Origin: Streptomyces aureoverticillatus
GTDB lineage: Bacteria; Actinomycetota; Actinomycetes; Streptomycetales; Streptomycetaceae
DNA length: 64,000 nt
Direction of reading: 5' to 3'
NCBI RefSeq assembly: GCF_014649395.1
Contig: NZ_BMSY01000008.1
Span: forward strand, 124,001 to 188,000
The position numbers and the translations under genes were made by a program. Below are positions 25,342 through 34,554 of this stretch, one piece after another. The notes beneath the pieces are model-generated. The model worked only from the letters and a program-made list of their open reading frames with translations, searched no databases and was not told the DNA's origin. Within the stretch, counting starts at the first letter, position 1, and each line of letters opens with the position of its first letter.

Positions 25342-26334
25342 ATGCCAACGACCACGACAACAACCACCACCGAGGCGACTCCCCTCGCCATCGTCGCCAC
25401 GGGCCTGCGCAAGGCGTACGGCGACAAGAAGGTCCTCGACGGCATCGATCTGACCGTGCCGCAAGGCACGATCTTCTCGCTGCTCGGCCCCAACGGCGCG
25501 GGCAAGACGACCGCCGTGAAGATCCTCTCCACGCTCATCACCGCCGACGCCGGGGACATACGGGTGGGCGGGCACGACATCGCCGCCGACCCGCAGGCGG
25601 TACGGGCCGCGATCGGGGTCACGGGGCAGTTCTCCGCCGTGGACGGCCTGATCACCGGCGAGGAGAACATGCTCCTCATGGCGGAGTTGCACCACCTCTC
25701 CCGCAGCGAGGGCCGGCGCACCGCCGCCGAACTCCTGGAGCGCTTCGACCTGGTGGAGGCCGCGAAGAAGCCCGCCTCCACCTACTCCGGCGGTATGAAG
25801 CGGCGCCTGGACATCGCGATGACGCTGGTCGGGGGCCCGCGGATCATCTTCCTGGACGAGCCGACCACCGGTCTCGACCCGCGCTCCCGTCACAACATGT
25901 GGGGCATCATCCGCGAGCTGGTCTCCGACGGCGTGACGGTCTTCCTCACCACCCAGTACCTGGAGGAGGCCGACGAACTCGCCGACCGCATCGCGGTGTT
26001 GAACGACGGCAAGATCGCCGCCGAGGGAACCGCGGAAGAGCTGAAGCGGCTCATCCCCGGCGGGCACATCCGGCTGAGGTTCGCCGACCCGGCGGCGTAC
26101 CGGCATGCCGCCTCCGCCCTGCGCGAGGGGACGACCCGGGACGACGAGGCGCTGTCGGTGCAGATCCCCAGCGACGGCACGCAGCGCGAACTGCGCTCCA
26201 TCCTCGACTGGCTGGACACCGCCAATGTCGAGGCGGACGAGCTGACCGTGCACACCCCCGACCTCGACGACGTGTTCTTCGCCCTGACCGGCGAGACCAC
26301 CGTCCCCCACCAGCCCGCGGAGGCCCTCCGATGA
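25342..26334 (+). CDS. ABC transporter ATP-binding protein, DrrA family
   Basis: 330 residues with a Thr-rich start (MPTTTTTTTTEAT). Walker A GPNGAGKTT is near residue 54, the signature YSGGMKRRLDIA near 149, Walker B RIIFLDEPTTGLD near 171, and the DrrA-type C-terminal domain (HIRLRFADPAAYRHAA ... LTVHTPDLDDVFFALTG). With the permease encoded next it should form a two-subunit exporter of drugs or hydrophobic metabolites at the membrane. Stop and next start overlap as ATGA, so the two are coupled. No strong ribosome site precedes ATG at 25342. It is divergent from an XRE regulator. Confidence 0.9.
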   Translation: MPTTTTTTTTEATPLAIVATGLRKAYGDKKVLDGIDLTVPQGTIFSLLGPNGAGKTTAVKILSTLITADAGDIRVGGHDIAADPQAVRAAIGVTGQFSAVDGLITGEENMLLMAELHHLSRSEGRRTAAELLERFDLVEAAKKPASTYSGGMKRRLDIAMTLVGGPRIIFLDEPTTGLDPRSRHNMWGIIRELVSDGVTVFLTTQYLEEADELADRIAVLNDGKIAAEGTAEELKRLIPGGHIRLRFADPAAYRHAASALREGTTRDDEALSVQIPSDGTQRELRSILDWLDTANVEADELTVHTPDLDDVFFALTGETTVPHQPAEALR

Positions 26335-27122
26335 GCTCCTTCGCCCTTGCCGTACGCGACTCGAAGACCATGCTGCGCCGCAACCTGCTGCACGCGCGCC
26401 GCTACCCGTCGCTCACCCTGAACATCCTGCTGATGCCGATCGTCCTGCTGCTGCTCTTCGTCTACATCTTCGGCGACGTGATGAGCGCGGGCATCGGGGG
26501 CGGCGGCGCCGACCGGGCGGAGTACATCGCGTATCTCGTGCCGGGCATCCTGCTGATGACGCTCGGCGGCACCCCGGCCGGGACCGCCGTATCGGTGGCC
26601 ATGGACATGACCGAGGGCATCATCGCCCGCTTCCGTACGATGGCGATCCACCGCGGGTCCGTGCTCATCGGGCACGTCCTGGGGAGCGTGCTGCAGGCGC
26701 TCATCAGCGTGGTCCTCGTCGGTGCCGTCGCCGTGGCGATCGGCTTCCGGTCCACGGACGCCACCGTCCTGGAGTGGCTGGCGGCCTTCGGGCTGCTCGC
26801 CATGGTCGCCACGGCGTTCACCTGGATCGCCGTCGGCATGGGACTGGCCAGCCCGAACGCCGAGGCGGCCAGCAACATGGCCATGCCGCTGATCATCCTG
26901 CCGTTCATCTCCAGCGCCTTCGTGCCGGTCGACGCGATGCCGGGCTGGTTCGGGCCGATCGCCGAGTACCAGCCGTTCACCCCGGCCATCGAGACCCTGC
27001 GCGGCCTGCTGCTCGGCAGCGAGATCGGCGACAACGGGTGGCTCGCGGTCGCCTGGTGCCTGGGGCTGACCGTCCTCGGCTACCGCTGGTCGACGGCGCT
27101 GTTCAACCGCGACCCGAAATGA
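26331..27122 (+). CDS. ABC-2 type permease, DrrB family
   Basis: 263 residues with six predicted membrane helices: the first around LTLNILLMPIVLLLLFVYIFG (residues 25-45) and the last around WLAVAWCLGLTVLGYRW. The ABC-2 signature region ASNMAMPLIILPFISSAFVPVDAMPGWFGPIAEYQPFTP is present, shown here by its central PLIILPFISSAFVP. It pairs with the DrrA-like ATPase whose stop it overlaps by four bases. The 3' end overlaps the end of the convergent AfsR-like gene by 20 bases. The substrate is unknown, and no biosynthetic cluster is visible nearby. Confidence 0.88.
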   Translation: MSSFALAVRDSKTMLRRNLLHARRYPSLTLNILLMPIVLLLLFVYIFGDVMSAGIGGGGADRAEYIAYLVPGILLMTLGGTPAGTAVSVAMDMTEGIIARFRTMAIHRGSVLIGHVLGSVLQALISVVLVGAVAVAIGFRSTDATVLEWLAAFGLLAMVATAFTWIAVGMGLASPNAEAASNMAMPLIILPFISSAFVPVDAMPGWFGPIAEYQPFTPAIETLRGLLLGSEIGDNGWLAVAWCLGLTVLGYRWSTALFNRDPK

Positions 27123-30100
27123 GCGCGCGGGCCGCATCCCGCAACTCGTCCCGCTCCAGGGCCGCGTACGCCGACACCGCGTCCGCGTACGCGGCCCCGT
27201 CGGCGTCCTCGGCCGCCCGCCGGGCCCGCGCCGCCGACATCGTCGGCTGGAAGTCGCGCAGCACCCGCAGCCGTTCGGCCAGCGCGATCATCCGTACGGC
27301 GGCGGCGTCGCCGGACGCGAGCCCCGCCATCCCGAGCGCGTGCAGCACCGTCCCGTACACCGGGAGCTCCAGGGGCGAGCCGGGCGGGCCGGAGAGCAGT
27401 GTCCGCAGCCGCTGCCACAGCCGGTCGGCCGCTTCGGCGACGAGATCGAGGCGGCCCGCGTGCGCGTGCGCCGTCACCGCCGCCGACTGGATCTGCAGCG
27501 CCCACGGGTTGATCCAGGGATCGCCGCTGTGCGGCGCGCCCGCCTCGGCCATGCGCTCGACGGCGCCGCGCCACAGGGCGAGGCCGTCCTCCGTCAGCCC
27601 GCGGGCGAGCGCGGTCTCGGCGCGCGCGCCGAGGTCGGGGCTGTAGAAGAGGTCCTTCTGAGGGATGTCGTCCCCCTGCGTCTGCCGCAGCCAGGACTCG
27701 GCCTCGTCGGGGTCGCCGCGCTGCAGGCAGGCGAGCACGAGGCCCCAGCGGACGCCGATGAAGTCGCGCTCGTCGCCGAGCCGCGGCAGCGCATCGAGCG
27801 CCGCCTTGAGGTGACCGTACGCCTCGTCGCCCCGCCCCGTCTGCAGGCACAACTCGCTCAGCCGGGCCCGGCTCAGGACCCGCAGGGTCGGGTTGTCGAC
27901 CGGCGCCAGCGTGGCGATCGTCCGGCGGGCCGAGGCGAGCGCGCGGCCGATGTCGTGCTCGTACTGCCAGACGTAGGTGGCCGCACACTCGGCGATACCG
28001 GCGACCAGCTGCTGCTCGCTCTCGCAGAGCTCTTGCAGCACTTCGTAGTCGGGAGGCCGCATCTCGGGGATCGCGCTCAGCACCACCGCGGTGGCGCGCA
28101 GCACCGTGTCCGGCGGGGCCGGGGGCAGCCGCCGGAGGGTGACGAGCTGGCGTACGACGCGTGGATCGGAGCCCATGAACAGGCCCACCGCGCACAACAC
28201 CGCGGCGGAGCGGGCGACTTCGGCGTCCTCGGGCGCCGGGCGGTAGTGCGACAGCGCCGGGCCGGTGTCGGCGGCGAGGGCGGCGAGGCGGGGGTAGTTG
28301 GAGTCGGTGGACCACAGGGCGGCGAGGACGGCGGTGAGGGCGGCGGTGGTGGGACCGTCCGTACGGGCCAGGGCGTGCCGCAGGGCCAGGACGAGGTTGT
28401 CCTGCTCGGCCTTGACGCGCTCCCAGATGGGCCGCAGGTCCGCGCCGAGAAGCCAGTCGTGGTGCGCGACCCCGAAGTCCCGCGCCCAGGCCAGGAGTCG
28501 GCCGACCGTCTCCTCCTCCGCGCCCGCCTCCACGCACCGGGCCGCGCTGAACTCCCGTACGGTCTCCAGCATCCGGAACCGGGCACCGGCCGGGGTGTCG
28601 GCGACGGTGAGCAGCGACTGCCCGGCCAGCTGCTCCAGCACGAACAGCGCGTCCTCGCCCCCGTCCCCGTCCCCGTCCTCGCCCCCGTCCTCGCCCAGGA
28701 CGTGCTCCGCCGCCTCGCCCGAGAAGCCGCCCGGGAAGACGGACAGCGCCCGCAGCGCCGCCCTGGCGTCCTCCGAGAGCAGGTTCCAGCTCCACTCCAC
28801 GACCGCGTGCAGCGTGCGCTGGCGCTCCGGCATGTCCCGGCCCCCGCCGCGCAGCAGGGCGAACCGGTCGCCGAGGCGGCGGGCGATCTCCGGCACGGAA
28901 AGGACCCGCACCCGGGCCGCGGCCAGCTCCACGGCCAGCGGCAGCCCGTCGAGCTGGCGGCACAGCTCGGCCACCGCGTCCGGCGGCAGCTCCACGCCGC
29001 TCCTGGCGGCCCGGGCCCGCTGCGTGAACAGCTCGACGGAGGTGGCGAGCCCGAGCTCCGGCAGCGCGTACACCGCCTCCGACATGAGGCCCAGCGGGGC
29101 CCTGCTGGTGGCGAGCACCCGCAGGTCCTTGGCGGACGAGACCAGGGCGTGTACGAGGTCGGCGGCGCCCCGGACGACCTGCTCGCAGTTGTCGAGGACC
29201 AGCAGCGCGGGCCCGGAGCCGAGCAGGCCGAGGACGCCGGTCACCGGGTCGGCCGGGGCATGGCCGCTCAGGGCGCCGGGCCGCGCCTCGCCCGCGCCGA
29301 GCGCGGCGGCCACCTCCGCGGCCACGTCCTCGTCCGCGGTGACGCCGGCCAGCGGCACGAAATACACCACGCGCTGCGCGCTCCCCGAGCTCTCGGCTCC
29401 GGTCGAGCCGGGGAGGCCCCATCGGCGGCTGACGGCGTGCGCGAGCCGGGTCTTGCCGAGGCCGCCGGGCCCGACGACGGTGACGGCGCGCGACGCGCAC
29501 AGCAGCCGCTCCACCGCCGCGATGTCCTCGTCCCGGCCGAGCAGCGGATTCGGCTCGTGCGGCACGCCGTGCCTGACCACGGGCGCCTCGCCGCGCAGCA
29601 ACTCCCGCTGCACGTCCTTGAGTCCGGCGCCCGGATCGGTGCCGAGCGCCTCGCGCAGGTCACGGCGGTACGCCTCGTAGCGTGTCAGCGCGGCGGACGG
29701 GCCCGCCGTGGCCGCCTCGCCGCGCAGCAGCTCGGCCAGCACCTCCTCGTCGCGCGGCCGCTCCGCCGCGGCGTCGGCCAGCGGCCCGGCCGCCTCCGCG
29801 TGCCGCCCGAGGCGGGCGAGCGCCAGCGCCCGCGCGCGGGCGAGGGCGCCGCGGACGGGGGCGCGCTCGGCGCGCAGCGCGGCCACCGGGTCGCCGGTGC
29901 CGCCGGCCTCGTCCGGGGTGCCCTCCCACAGCGCGAGCCCGGCCTCGGCCGCCGCCAGCGACGCCGCGTGGTCGCCCGCCCTGGCCCGCTCCGCGCTCGC
30001 GGCGGCGTGCAGCAGCAGCGCGGAGCTGTCGACCTGGTCCTCGGCGAGGGTGAGCCGGTATCCCGTCGGCGTGCTCGCGATGACGTCCGCGCCGAGCTGC

Positions 30101-30309
30101 GCGCGGGCCCTGGACACGAGGATCTGCACCGCCTTGCCCGGCCGCTCCGGCAGGCCGGCGTCCGGCCACAGCCCCGCCACGAGCCGCTCGGTGCTGCAGC
30201 CCGTGCGCAGGTCGCCCGCGAGCAGCGCGAGGAGCCCGCGGAGCCGGGGCGCGGTGACCTCCCGGCCGCGACAGGCCACCCGTGGGAGCAGGGTCAGGTC
30301 GGGGCTCAC
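27103..30309 (-). CDS. AfsR/SARP-like regulator: BTAD, NB-ARC-type ATPase and TPR region
   Basis: 1068 residues. The N-terminus is a winged-helix OmpR-type DNA-binding domain (LRGLLALLAGDLRTGCSTERLVAGLWPD ... GYRLTLAEDQVD), followed by a BTAD helical domain to about residue 240 (LTRYEAYRRDLREALGTDPG). A P-loop VVGPGGLGKTR near residue 277 opens an NB-ARC/AP-ATPase with LLVLDNCEQV as Walker B and LATSRAPLG as sensor. Helical TPR-like repeats fill the last 450 residues. Such proteins activate secondary-metabolism genes and sense through the ATPase and TPR parts. It faces the DrrAB-type exporter genes, with 3' ends overlapping by 20 bases. The start is GTG at 30309. Confidence 0.87.
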   Translation of the reverse strand: MSPDLTLLPRVACRGREVTAPRLRGLLALLAGDLRTGCSTERLVAGLWPDAGLPERPGKAVQILVSRARAQLGADVIASTPTGYRLTLAEDQVDSSALLLHAAASAERARAGDHAASLAAAEAGLALWEGTPDEAGGTGDPVAALRAERAPVRGALARARALALARLGRHAEAAGPLADAAAERPRDEEVLAELLRGEAATAGPSAALTRYEAYRRDLREALGTDPGAGLKDVQRELLRGEAPVVRHGVPHEPNPLLGRDEDIAAVERLLCASRAVTVVGPGGLGKTRLAHAVSRRWGLPGSTGAESSGSAQRVVYFVPLAGVTADEDVAAEVAAALGAGEARPGALSGHAPADPVTGVLGLLGSGPALLVLDNCEQVVRGAADLVHALVSSAKDLRVLATSRAPLGLMSEAVYALPELGLATSVELFTQRARAARSGVELPPDAVAELCRQLDGLPLAVELAAARVRVLSVPEIARRLGDRFALLRGGGRDMPERQRTLHAVVEWSWNLLSEDARAALRALSVFPGGFSGEAAEHVLGEDGGEDGDGDGGEDALFVLEQLAGQSLLTVADTPAGARFRMLETVREFSAARCVEAGAEEETVGRLLAWARDFGVAHHDWLLGADLRPIWERVKAEQDNLVLALRHALARTDGPTTAALTAVLAALWSTDSNYPRLAALAADTGPALSHYRPAPEDAEVARSAAVLCAVGLFMGSDPRVVRQLVTLRRLPPAPPDTVLRATAVVLSAIPEMRPPDYEVLQELCESEQQLVAGIAECAATYVWQYEHDIGRALASARRTIATLAPVDNPTLRVLSRARLSELCLQTGRGDEAYGHLKAALDALPRLGDERDFIGVRWGLVLACLQRGDPDEAESWLRQTQGDDIPQKDLFYSPDLGARAETALARGLTEDGLALWRGAVERMAEAGAPHSGDPWINPWALQIQSAAVTAHAHAGRLDLVAEAADRLWQRLRTLLSGPPGSPLELPVYGTVLHALGMAGLASGDAAAVRMIALAERLRVLRDFQPTMSAARARRAAEDADGAAYADAVSAYAALERDELRDAARALISGRG

Positions 30310-30318
30310 TCGTGCAGA

Positions 30319-31167
30319 TTAGCTCCGTCGCCCCCGGTCGCCCCGGCCAGTGGTGCGGCCACGGGCGGGCGTCTGCACCAGGACACCCCCGCCGCGCGGC
30401 TCCGGTGTGAGCAGCAACGTCATCTCGTACGTAGCCGACTCGCCCTGACCCGGGGCGAGTTCGACCGTGCGTGAGGTGAAGTCGCCCACCGAACGGCACC
30501 CCCACCAGTGCTCCAGCTCCGGGCGTTCGTCCCGCAGCAGCTCCGTGACGCGGGCGCTGCGGGACGTCGGCGGCTCGCGGTCGGCGCGGGTGCGGAAGTG
30601 GCGGTGGAGGTCGAGGGCCAGGGGCTGCCAGGCGGGGAGGAGGGCCTGGTGGCGGGGGTCGGTGGTGAGGAGCAGGAGCAGATTGCGGCGGTCGGGGGGT
30701 ACGTCGGCTGGGTCCGGCCAGAGCGCCGCGTACGCCGTGTTCCAGGTCAGGATGTCGAGGGCGGAGTCGAGCAGCAGGGCGGGGCTCGTCGGCCAGGCGT
30801 CCAGCATGGGCTGGTGCGCGGCGGCCGACGACCGCGGCGCGTCCGGGGCCGCCGGGCGCACCGGCGCCGCGAAGCCCGCGAGCGCCAGGGCGTGCCGGTG
30901 CGCCGCCTCGTCCATGCGCAGGGTGCGCGCCACGGCGTCCAGGACCTGCCGGGACGTGTCCACCCGGCCCTGCTCCAGCCAGGTGTACCAGGCCACGGAG
31001 ACCCCTGAGAGCGCCGCGACCTCCTCGCGGCGCAGGCCGGCCGTGCGGCGGCGGGGCGTCCGCGGGAGCCCCACGTCCGCGGGCGCGAGGCGTTCGCGGT
31101 GGGCGCGCAGGAAGCCGCCGAGGGCACGGCGCGGCACGGCCTGTCCCGCCTGGGTCGTCTCCGTCAT
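30319..31167 (-). CDS. XRE-family regulator with MmyB-like ligand domain
   Basis: 282 residues. The N-terminal helix-turn-helix carries the MmyB-family signature RTPRRRTAGLRREEVAALSGVSV and WYTWLEQGR (residues 30-70), and the C-terminal half has SPALLLDSALDILTWNTAYAALWPDP, typical of the MmyB-like PAS/ligand-binding domain that binds fatty-acid-like ligands in some members. These proteins usually repress a divergent or neighbouring enzyme gene. ATG at 31167 has GGAGG about seven bases upstream. It is divergent from the VOC protein gene at 31237 with a 69-base spacer, so that gene is the likely target. Nine bases separate its end from the AfsR-like gene. Confidence 0.87.
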   Translation of the reverse strand: MTETTQAGQAVPRRALGGFLRAHRERLAPADVGLPRTPRRRTAGLRREEVAALSGVSVAWYTWLEQGRVDTSRQVLDAVARTLRMDEAAHRHALALAGFAAPVRPAAPDAPRSSAAAHQPMLDAWPTSPALLLDSALDILTWNTAYAALWPDPADVPPDRRNLLLLLTTDPRHQALLPAWQPLALDLHRHFRTRADREPPTSRSARVTELLRDERPELEHWWGCRSVGDFTSRTVELAPGQGESATYEMTLLLTPEPRGGGVLVQTPARGRTTGRGDRGRRS

Positions 31168-31236
31168 CCTGTGACCTCCGCTCACCCCATGAACAGCCGC
31201 CTGGCAGGCCCCCATTCCCGGGCCGACGCTTGCCGC

Positions 31237-31674
31237 ATGACTGAAGCGACCGACACCCCCGTCGTCATCCGCCGCCACAACGACTCCTCCCACCTCACCG
31301 AACCCCGCACCCTCATCCGCGTCTACACCCCGCCCGGCACCCTGGAGTCCGTCACCGCCTTCTACGAGCGGCTGCTCGGCACGGAACGGGACATGTACTT
31401 CACGTATCCGGCGAAGGAACTCACCCTCGCCGTCGTCGGAAGTTTTCTCCTCGTCGAGGCCGCCGAGGAGGTCCTGGAGCCGTTCCGGGCCACCGACGGG
31501 ACGCTGCTCGTCGCCTCCACCGACGCCTGTCTGGCCAGGCTCACCGCGGAGGACGGCGTCGAGATCCTCGACCCGCCACACCGCGTTCCCACCGGTACGG
31601 GCTTCACGGCCCGGCACCCCGACGGCACCGTCATCGAGTACGTCGAGCACCGCCCGACCCCCTCCGGGAGCTAG
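31237..31674 (+). CDS. VOC-superfamily (glyoxalase/dioxygenase-fold) protein
   Basis: 145 residues with the paired beta-alpha-beta-beta-beta pattern of the vicinal oxygen chelate fold: LIRVYTPPGTLESVTAFYERLLGTERDMYF in the first half, FTARHPDGTVIEYVEHRP at the end. The final Glu in VIEYVEHR is a usual metal ligand; a matching His in the first strand is not obvious. Members range from glyoxalases to antibiotic-binding resistance proteins. It is divergent from an MmyB-like XRE regulator. Its stop codon lies in the first unit of an imperfect triple repeat. Confidence 0.75.
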   Translation: MTEATDTPVVIRRHNDSSHLTEPRTLIRVYTPPGTLESVTAFYERLLGTERDMYFTYPAKELTLAVVGSFLLVEAAEEVLEPFRATDGTLLVASTDACLARLTAEDGVEILDPPHRVPTGTGFTARHPDGTVIEYVEHRPTPSGS

Positions 31675-31720
31675 CCACAACCCGCTCCGGGAGGTAGCGC
31701 ACAACCCCCTCCGGGAGACA
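31655..31720. repeat. Three imperfect ~25-base repeats around CTCCGGGAG
   Basis: CCCCCTCCGGGAG, CCCGCTCCGGGAG and CCCCCTCCGGGAG recur about every 24-25 bases, each followed by a TAG/CAG and ACAA-like tail. The first copy includes the VOC gene's TAG stop. Confidence 0.5.
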
Positions 31721-31824
31721 GAGAAAGGGCACCTCCGTACAAACCACTTGGGCCCTGAACCCACCGTTCCCGTTCGATTACAGTGCTGCGGAGTCGGACG
31801 CCGGGGCACGGGAAAGGGGGTTCG

Positions 31825-32943
31825 GTGAGCACTGCAGCAGCGACCGGGGTGTGGGGCCGCACCGAGCAGCAGGACTTCCGCAGCCGGGTGCGCGGCACGC
31901 TGCTCGGGGCCGCCGTCGGCGACGCCCTCGGAGCACCCGTCGACGGGCTCGGGCTCGGCGCGATCCGCGAGGCGCACGGCACCGAGGGCCTCACCGAACT
32001 CGTCGCCGCGCACGGCAGGCGCGGCGCCGTCACCTGCGCCACCCAGCTCATGCTGTTCAGCGTCGACGGGCTGATACGGGCGCAGGTGCGGCGCGACACC
32101 GGGGCCTGGCACCCGCCCACCGACCTGCACCGCGCCTACCGGCGGTGGGCCGCCACCCAGCGCGACTGGGGGCCCGACGAGCGCCGCAAGGAAGACGGCT
32201 GGCTGGCCCGCGAAGAGTGGCTGTACTCGCGCCGCGACCCCGCCCGTGCCTGCCTCACCGGGCTCGCCGACGACCGCATGGGCACGCTCGACGTACCGAA
32301 GAACCCGGGCGAACAGGGCCCGGAGGCCGCCACCCGGTCCGCGCCCTTCGGGCTGCTCGTCGGCTGGGAGCCGCAGCTCGTGCTGCAACTCGCCGTCGAG
32401 TGCGCCGTGCAGACGCACGGGCACCCGACGGGGTTCCTCGCGGCCGGCGCGCACACCATCCTCGTGCACGGGCTCGCGCGGGGGGAGTCGCTCGACGGCG
32501 CCATCCAGCGCACCCTCGCGCTGCTCGCCGCCCGGCCGGGCCACCAGCCCGTCACCGACGCGCTGCGGCACGCCCTCGGCGCCGTCCGGCAGGGCATGCC
32601 CACGGCCACGCGCGTCGAGGAACTGGTCGGCGAGGGCGGGGCGGTGGGCGCGCTCGCCGCCGCCGTGTACTGCGCCCTCGTCGGCGAGGACATCCGGCAC
32701 GGGCTGCGGCTCGCCGTCAACCACAGCGGCGCCTCGGCGGCGTCGGGCGCGCTGTGCGGGGCGCTGCTCGGCGCGCTGCACGGCGAGACCGCGCTGCCGC
32801 CCGGCTGGCTCACGGAACTGGAGGGCCGCGCCACCATCCTCGAACTCGCCGACGACTTCGCCATGGAGATGACGCAGGGTCCCGCGTTGCACAGCCCCGC
32901 GGGGGCGGCGCCGGGGTGGCTGGCCCGGTATCCGAGGGCGTAG
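31825..32943 (+). CDS. ADP-ribosylglycohydrolase-fold protein lacking the metal-binding aspartates
   Basis: 372 residues with the DraG/ARH fold: RVRGTLLGAAVGDALGAPVD at the start, then LMLFSVDGLIRA, HRAYRRWAATQ, and the late AVNHSG block. In active enzymes the first metal site is (T/S)DDTQ and the second is HSGDSDST. Here they read VTCATQ and HSGASAAS, so all of the usual aspartates are replaced by small residues, while the surrounding residues are kept. It is probably not an active hydrolase of ADP-ribosyl-arginine; a binding or regulatory role is more likely. GTG at 31825 has GGAAAGGGGG upstream. The gene stands alone, convergent with the symporter gene. Confidence 0.78.
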   Translation: MSTAAATGVWGRTEQQDFRSRVRGTLLGAAVGDALGAPVDGLGLGAIREAHGTEGLTELVAAHGRRGAVTCATQLMLFSVDGLIRAQVRRDTGAWHPPTDLHRAYRRWAATQRDWGPDERRKEDGWLAREEWLYSRRDPARACLTGLADDRMGTLDVPKNPGEQGPEAATRSAPFGLLVGWEPQLVLQLAVECAVQTHGHPTGFLAAGAHTILVHGLARGESLDGAIQRTLALLAARPGHQPVTDALRHALGAVRQGMPTATRVEELVGEGGAVGALAAAVYCALVGEDIRHGLRLAVNHSGASAASGALCGALLGALHGETALPPGWLTELEGRATILELADDFAMEMTQGPALHSPAGAAPGWLARYPRA

Positions 32944-32997
32944 CCCGGTCTCTGCCTGCGGGCCGGCGGGGGGACGGTTGCAGCCCCAGGCCGGCGG

Positions 32998-34554
32998 TCA
33001 GGCGACCGTTTTTGGGGCCGCAGGCTCCGCCTGCTCCGGGACCTCCGCGGCGGCGGAACCACCGTCGGTGTTGATGCGCTCGATGAGCGCGTCCCGCTCA
33101 GGGGTGTCCTCCGGCTTGATGTAGCCGATCACGATGTAGAGGATCAGCGACACGGCCAGCGGGATCGACACCTGGTACTGGAGTGGCACGCCGCCGTCCA
33201 CGTTCCAGTGGATGGGGTAGTTGACCAGCCAGAAGGCGAGTAGCCCCATGCTCCAGCTGGTGAGCGCGGCCGTGGGACCGGAGCGACGGAACTGGCGCAG
33301 CAGCCCGAGCATCATCGGGATGGCGATGGGGCCCATGAGCCCGGCGACCCACTTGATGACGACGGTGATGATGTCCTTGAACGTGGGCGAGTTGACCTGC
33401 GTGGCCACGGCCATGGAGAGGCCGAGGAAGATCACTGTGGTGAGCCGCGCGGCGAGCAGCCCGGCCCGGTCCGTCCACTGGCGGGCCTTCTTCGACAGGA
33501 CGGGCGCCACGTCCCGCGTGAACACGGCGGCGATCGCGTTGGCGTCGGAGGAGCACATGGCCATGGTGTGGGAGAAGAAGCCGACGATGACAAGCCCCAA
33601 CAGGCCGTGCGGCAACAGCTGTTCCGTCATCAGGGCATAGCTGTCCGACCCGTCGGGCTTCTTCGCGTCGACGAGGAGCGGCGACATCCACATGGGGAAG
33701 AAGAGGACCAGCGGCCACACCAGCCACAGGATGGCCGAGAGCCGCGCGGACCGGGTGGCTTCGCGCGCGTTGGCGGTGGCCATGTAGCGCTGGGCCTGGT
33801 TGAGCATGCCGCCGTTGTATTCGAAGAGCTTGATGAAGAGGAAGGCGAGCAGGAAGACCGTTCCGTACGGCCCGACGAGCGGCTTCGCGTGGCCGTCCAG
33901 TTCCGGGCGGTCCCACACCCCGAAGAAGCCCCCGTACTGGCCGAGCTCCGCGACCACCGCCACGAACATCGCGACCCCGGCGAGGAGTTGGATGATGAAC
34001 TGCCCCAGCTCGGTCAGGGCGTCCGCCCACAGACCGCCGATCGTGCAGTAGATCGCGGTGATCACGCCGGTGATGAGGATGCCCTGGTTGAGGGAGACAC
34101 CTGTGAAGACGGAGAGCAGCGTCGCGATCGCGGCCCACTTGGCGCCGACGTCCACGATCTTCAGGAGCATCCCGGACCAGGCCAGGGCCTGCTGGGTCTT
34201 CAGGTTGTAGCGGTTCTTCAGGTATTCGAGCGGTGAGGCGACATGCAGCCGTGAGCGCAGCCGGTTGATGCGCGGCGCGAACAGCCGGGCGCCGATGGCG
34301 ATGCCGAGCGCGATGGGGAACGACCAGGTGATGAAGGACGTGACACCGTAGGTGTAGGCGATCCCGGCGTAACCGGTGAACATCACCGCGCTGTACCCGG
34401 ACATGTGGTGCGAGATGCCGGAGAGCCACCAGGGCATCTTCCCGCCGGCCGTGAAGAAGTCGCTGACGTTGTCGACGCGTTTGTGGGACCACACGCCGAT
34501 CGCGACCATCACGCCGAAGTACGCGATGAGCACGGCCCAGTCGAGACCGTTCAT
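32998..34554 (-). CDS. Sodium:solute symporter (SSF) family
   Basis: 518 residues with 13 or so membrane helices. Family marks: DWAVLIAYFGVMVAIGVWS in helix 1, the SDFFTAGGKMPWWLSGISHHMSGYSAVMFTGYAG block, and helix-5/8 segments (KIVDVGAKWAAIATLLSVFTG; MAMCSSDANAIAAVFTRD). It imports a small organic solute with sodium; the substrate, perhaps a carboxylate, sugar or amino acid, cannot be told. The C-terminal 40 residues are cytosolic and Ala/Glu/Pro-rich. ATG has GGGAGGGG upstream. It is convergent with the glycohydrolase-fold gene. The SDR operon member 317 bases upstream has the same orientation but is separated by a repeat element. Confidence 0.9.
   Translation of the reverse strand: MNGLDWAVLIAYFGVMVAIGVWSHKRVDNVSDFFTAGGKMPWWLSGISHHMSGYSAVMFTGYAGIAYTYGVTSFITWSFPIALGIAIGARLFAPRINRLRSRLHVASPLEYLKNRYNLKTQQALAWSGMLLKIVDVGAKWAAIATLLSVFTGVSLNQGILITGVITAIYCTIGGLWADALTELGQFIIQLLAGVAMFVAVVAELGQYGGFFGVWDRPELDGHAKPLVGPYGTVFLLAFLFIKLFEYNGGMLNQAQRYMATANAREATRSARLSAILWLVWPLVLFFPMWMSPLLVDAKKPDGSDSYALMTEQLLPHGLLGLVIVGFFSHTMAMCSSDANAIAAVFTRDVAPVLSKKARQWTDRAGLLAARLTTVIFLGLSMAVATQVNSPTFKDIITVVIKWVAGLMGPIAIPMMLGLLRQFRRSGPTAALTSWSMGLLAFWLVNYPIHWNVDGGVPLQYQVSIPLAVSLILYIVIGYIKPEDTPERDALIERINTDGGSAAAEVPEQAEPAAPKTVA

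Noticed and set aside
27103..30309. AfsR-like regulator as a sign of an antibiotic gene cluster
   Set aside because: No polyketide, peptide or terpene synthase is near. The DrrAB-type exporter and the regulator alone do not make a biosynthetic cluster.
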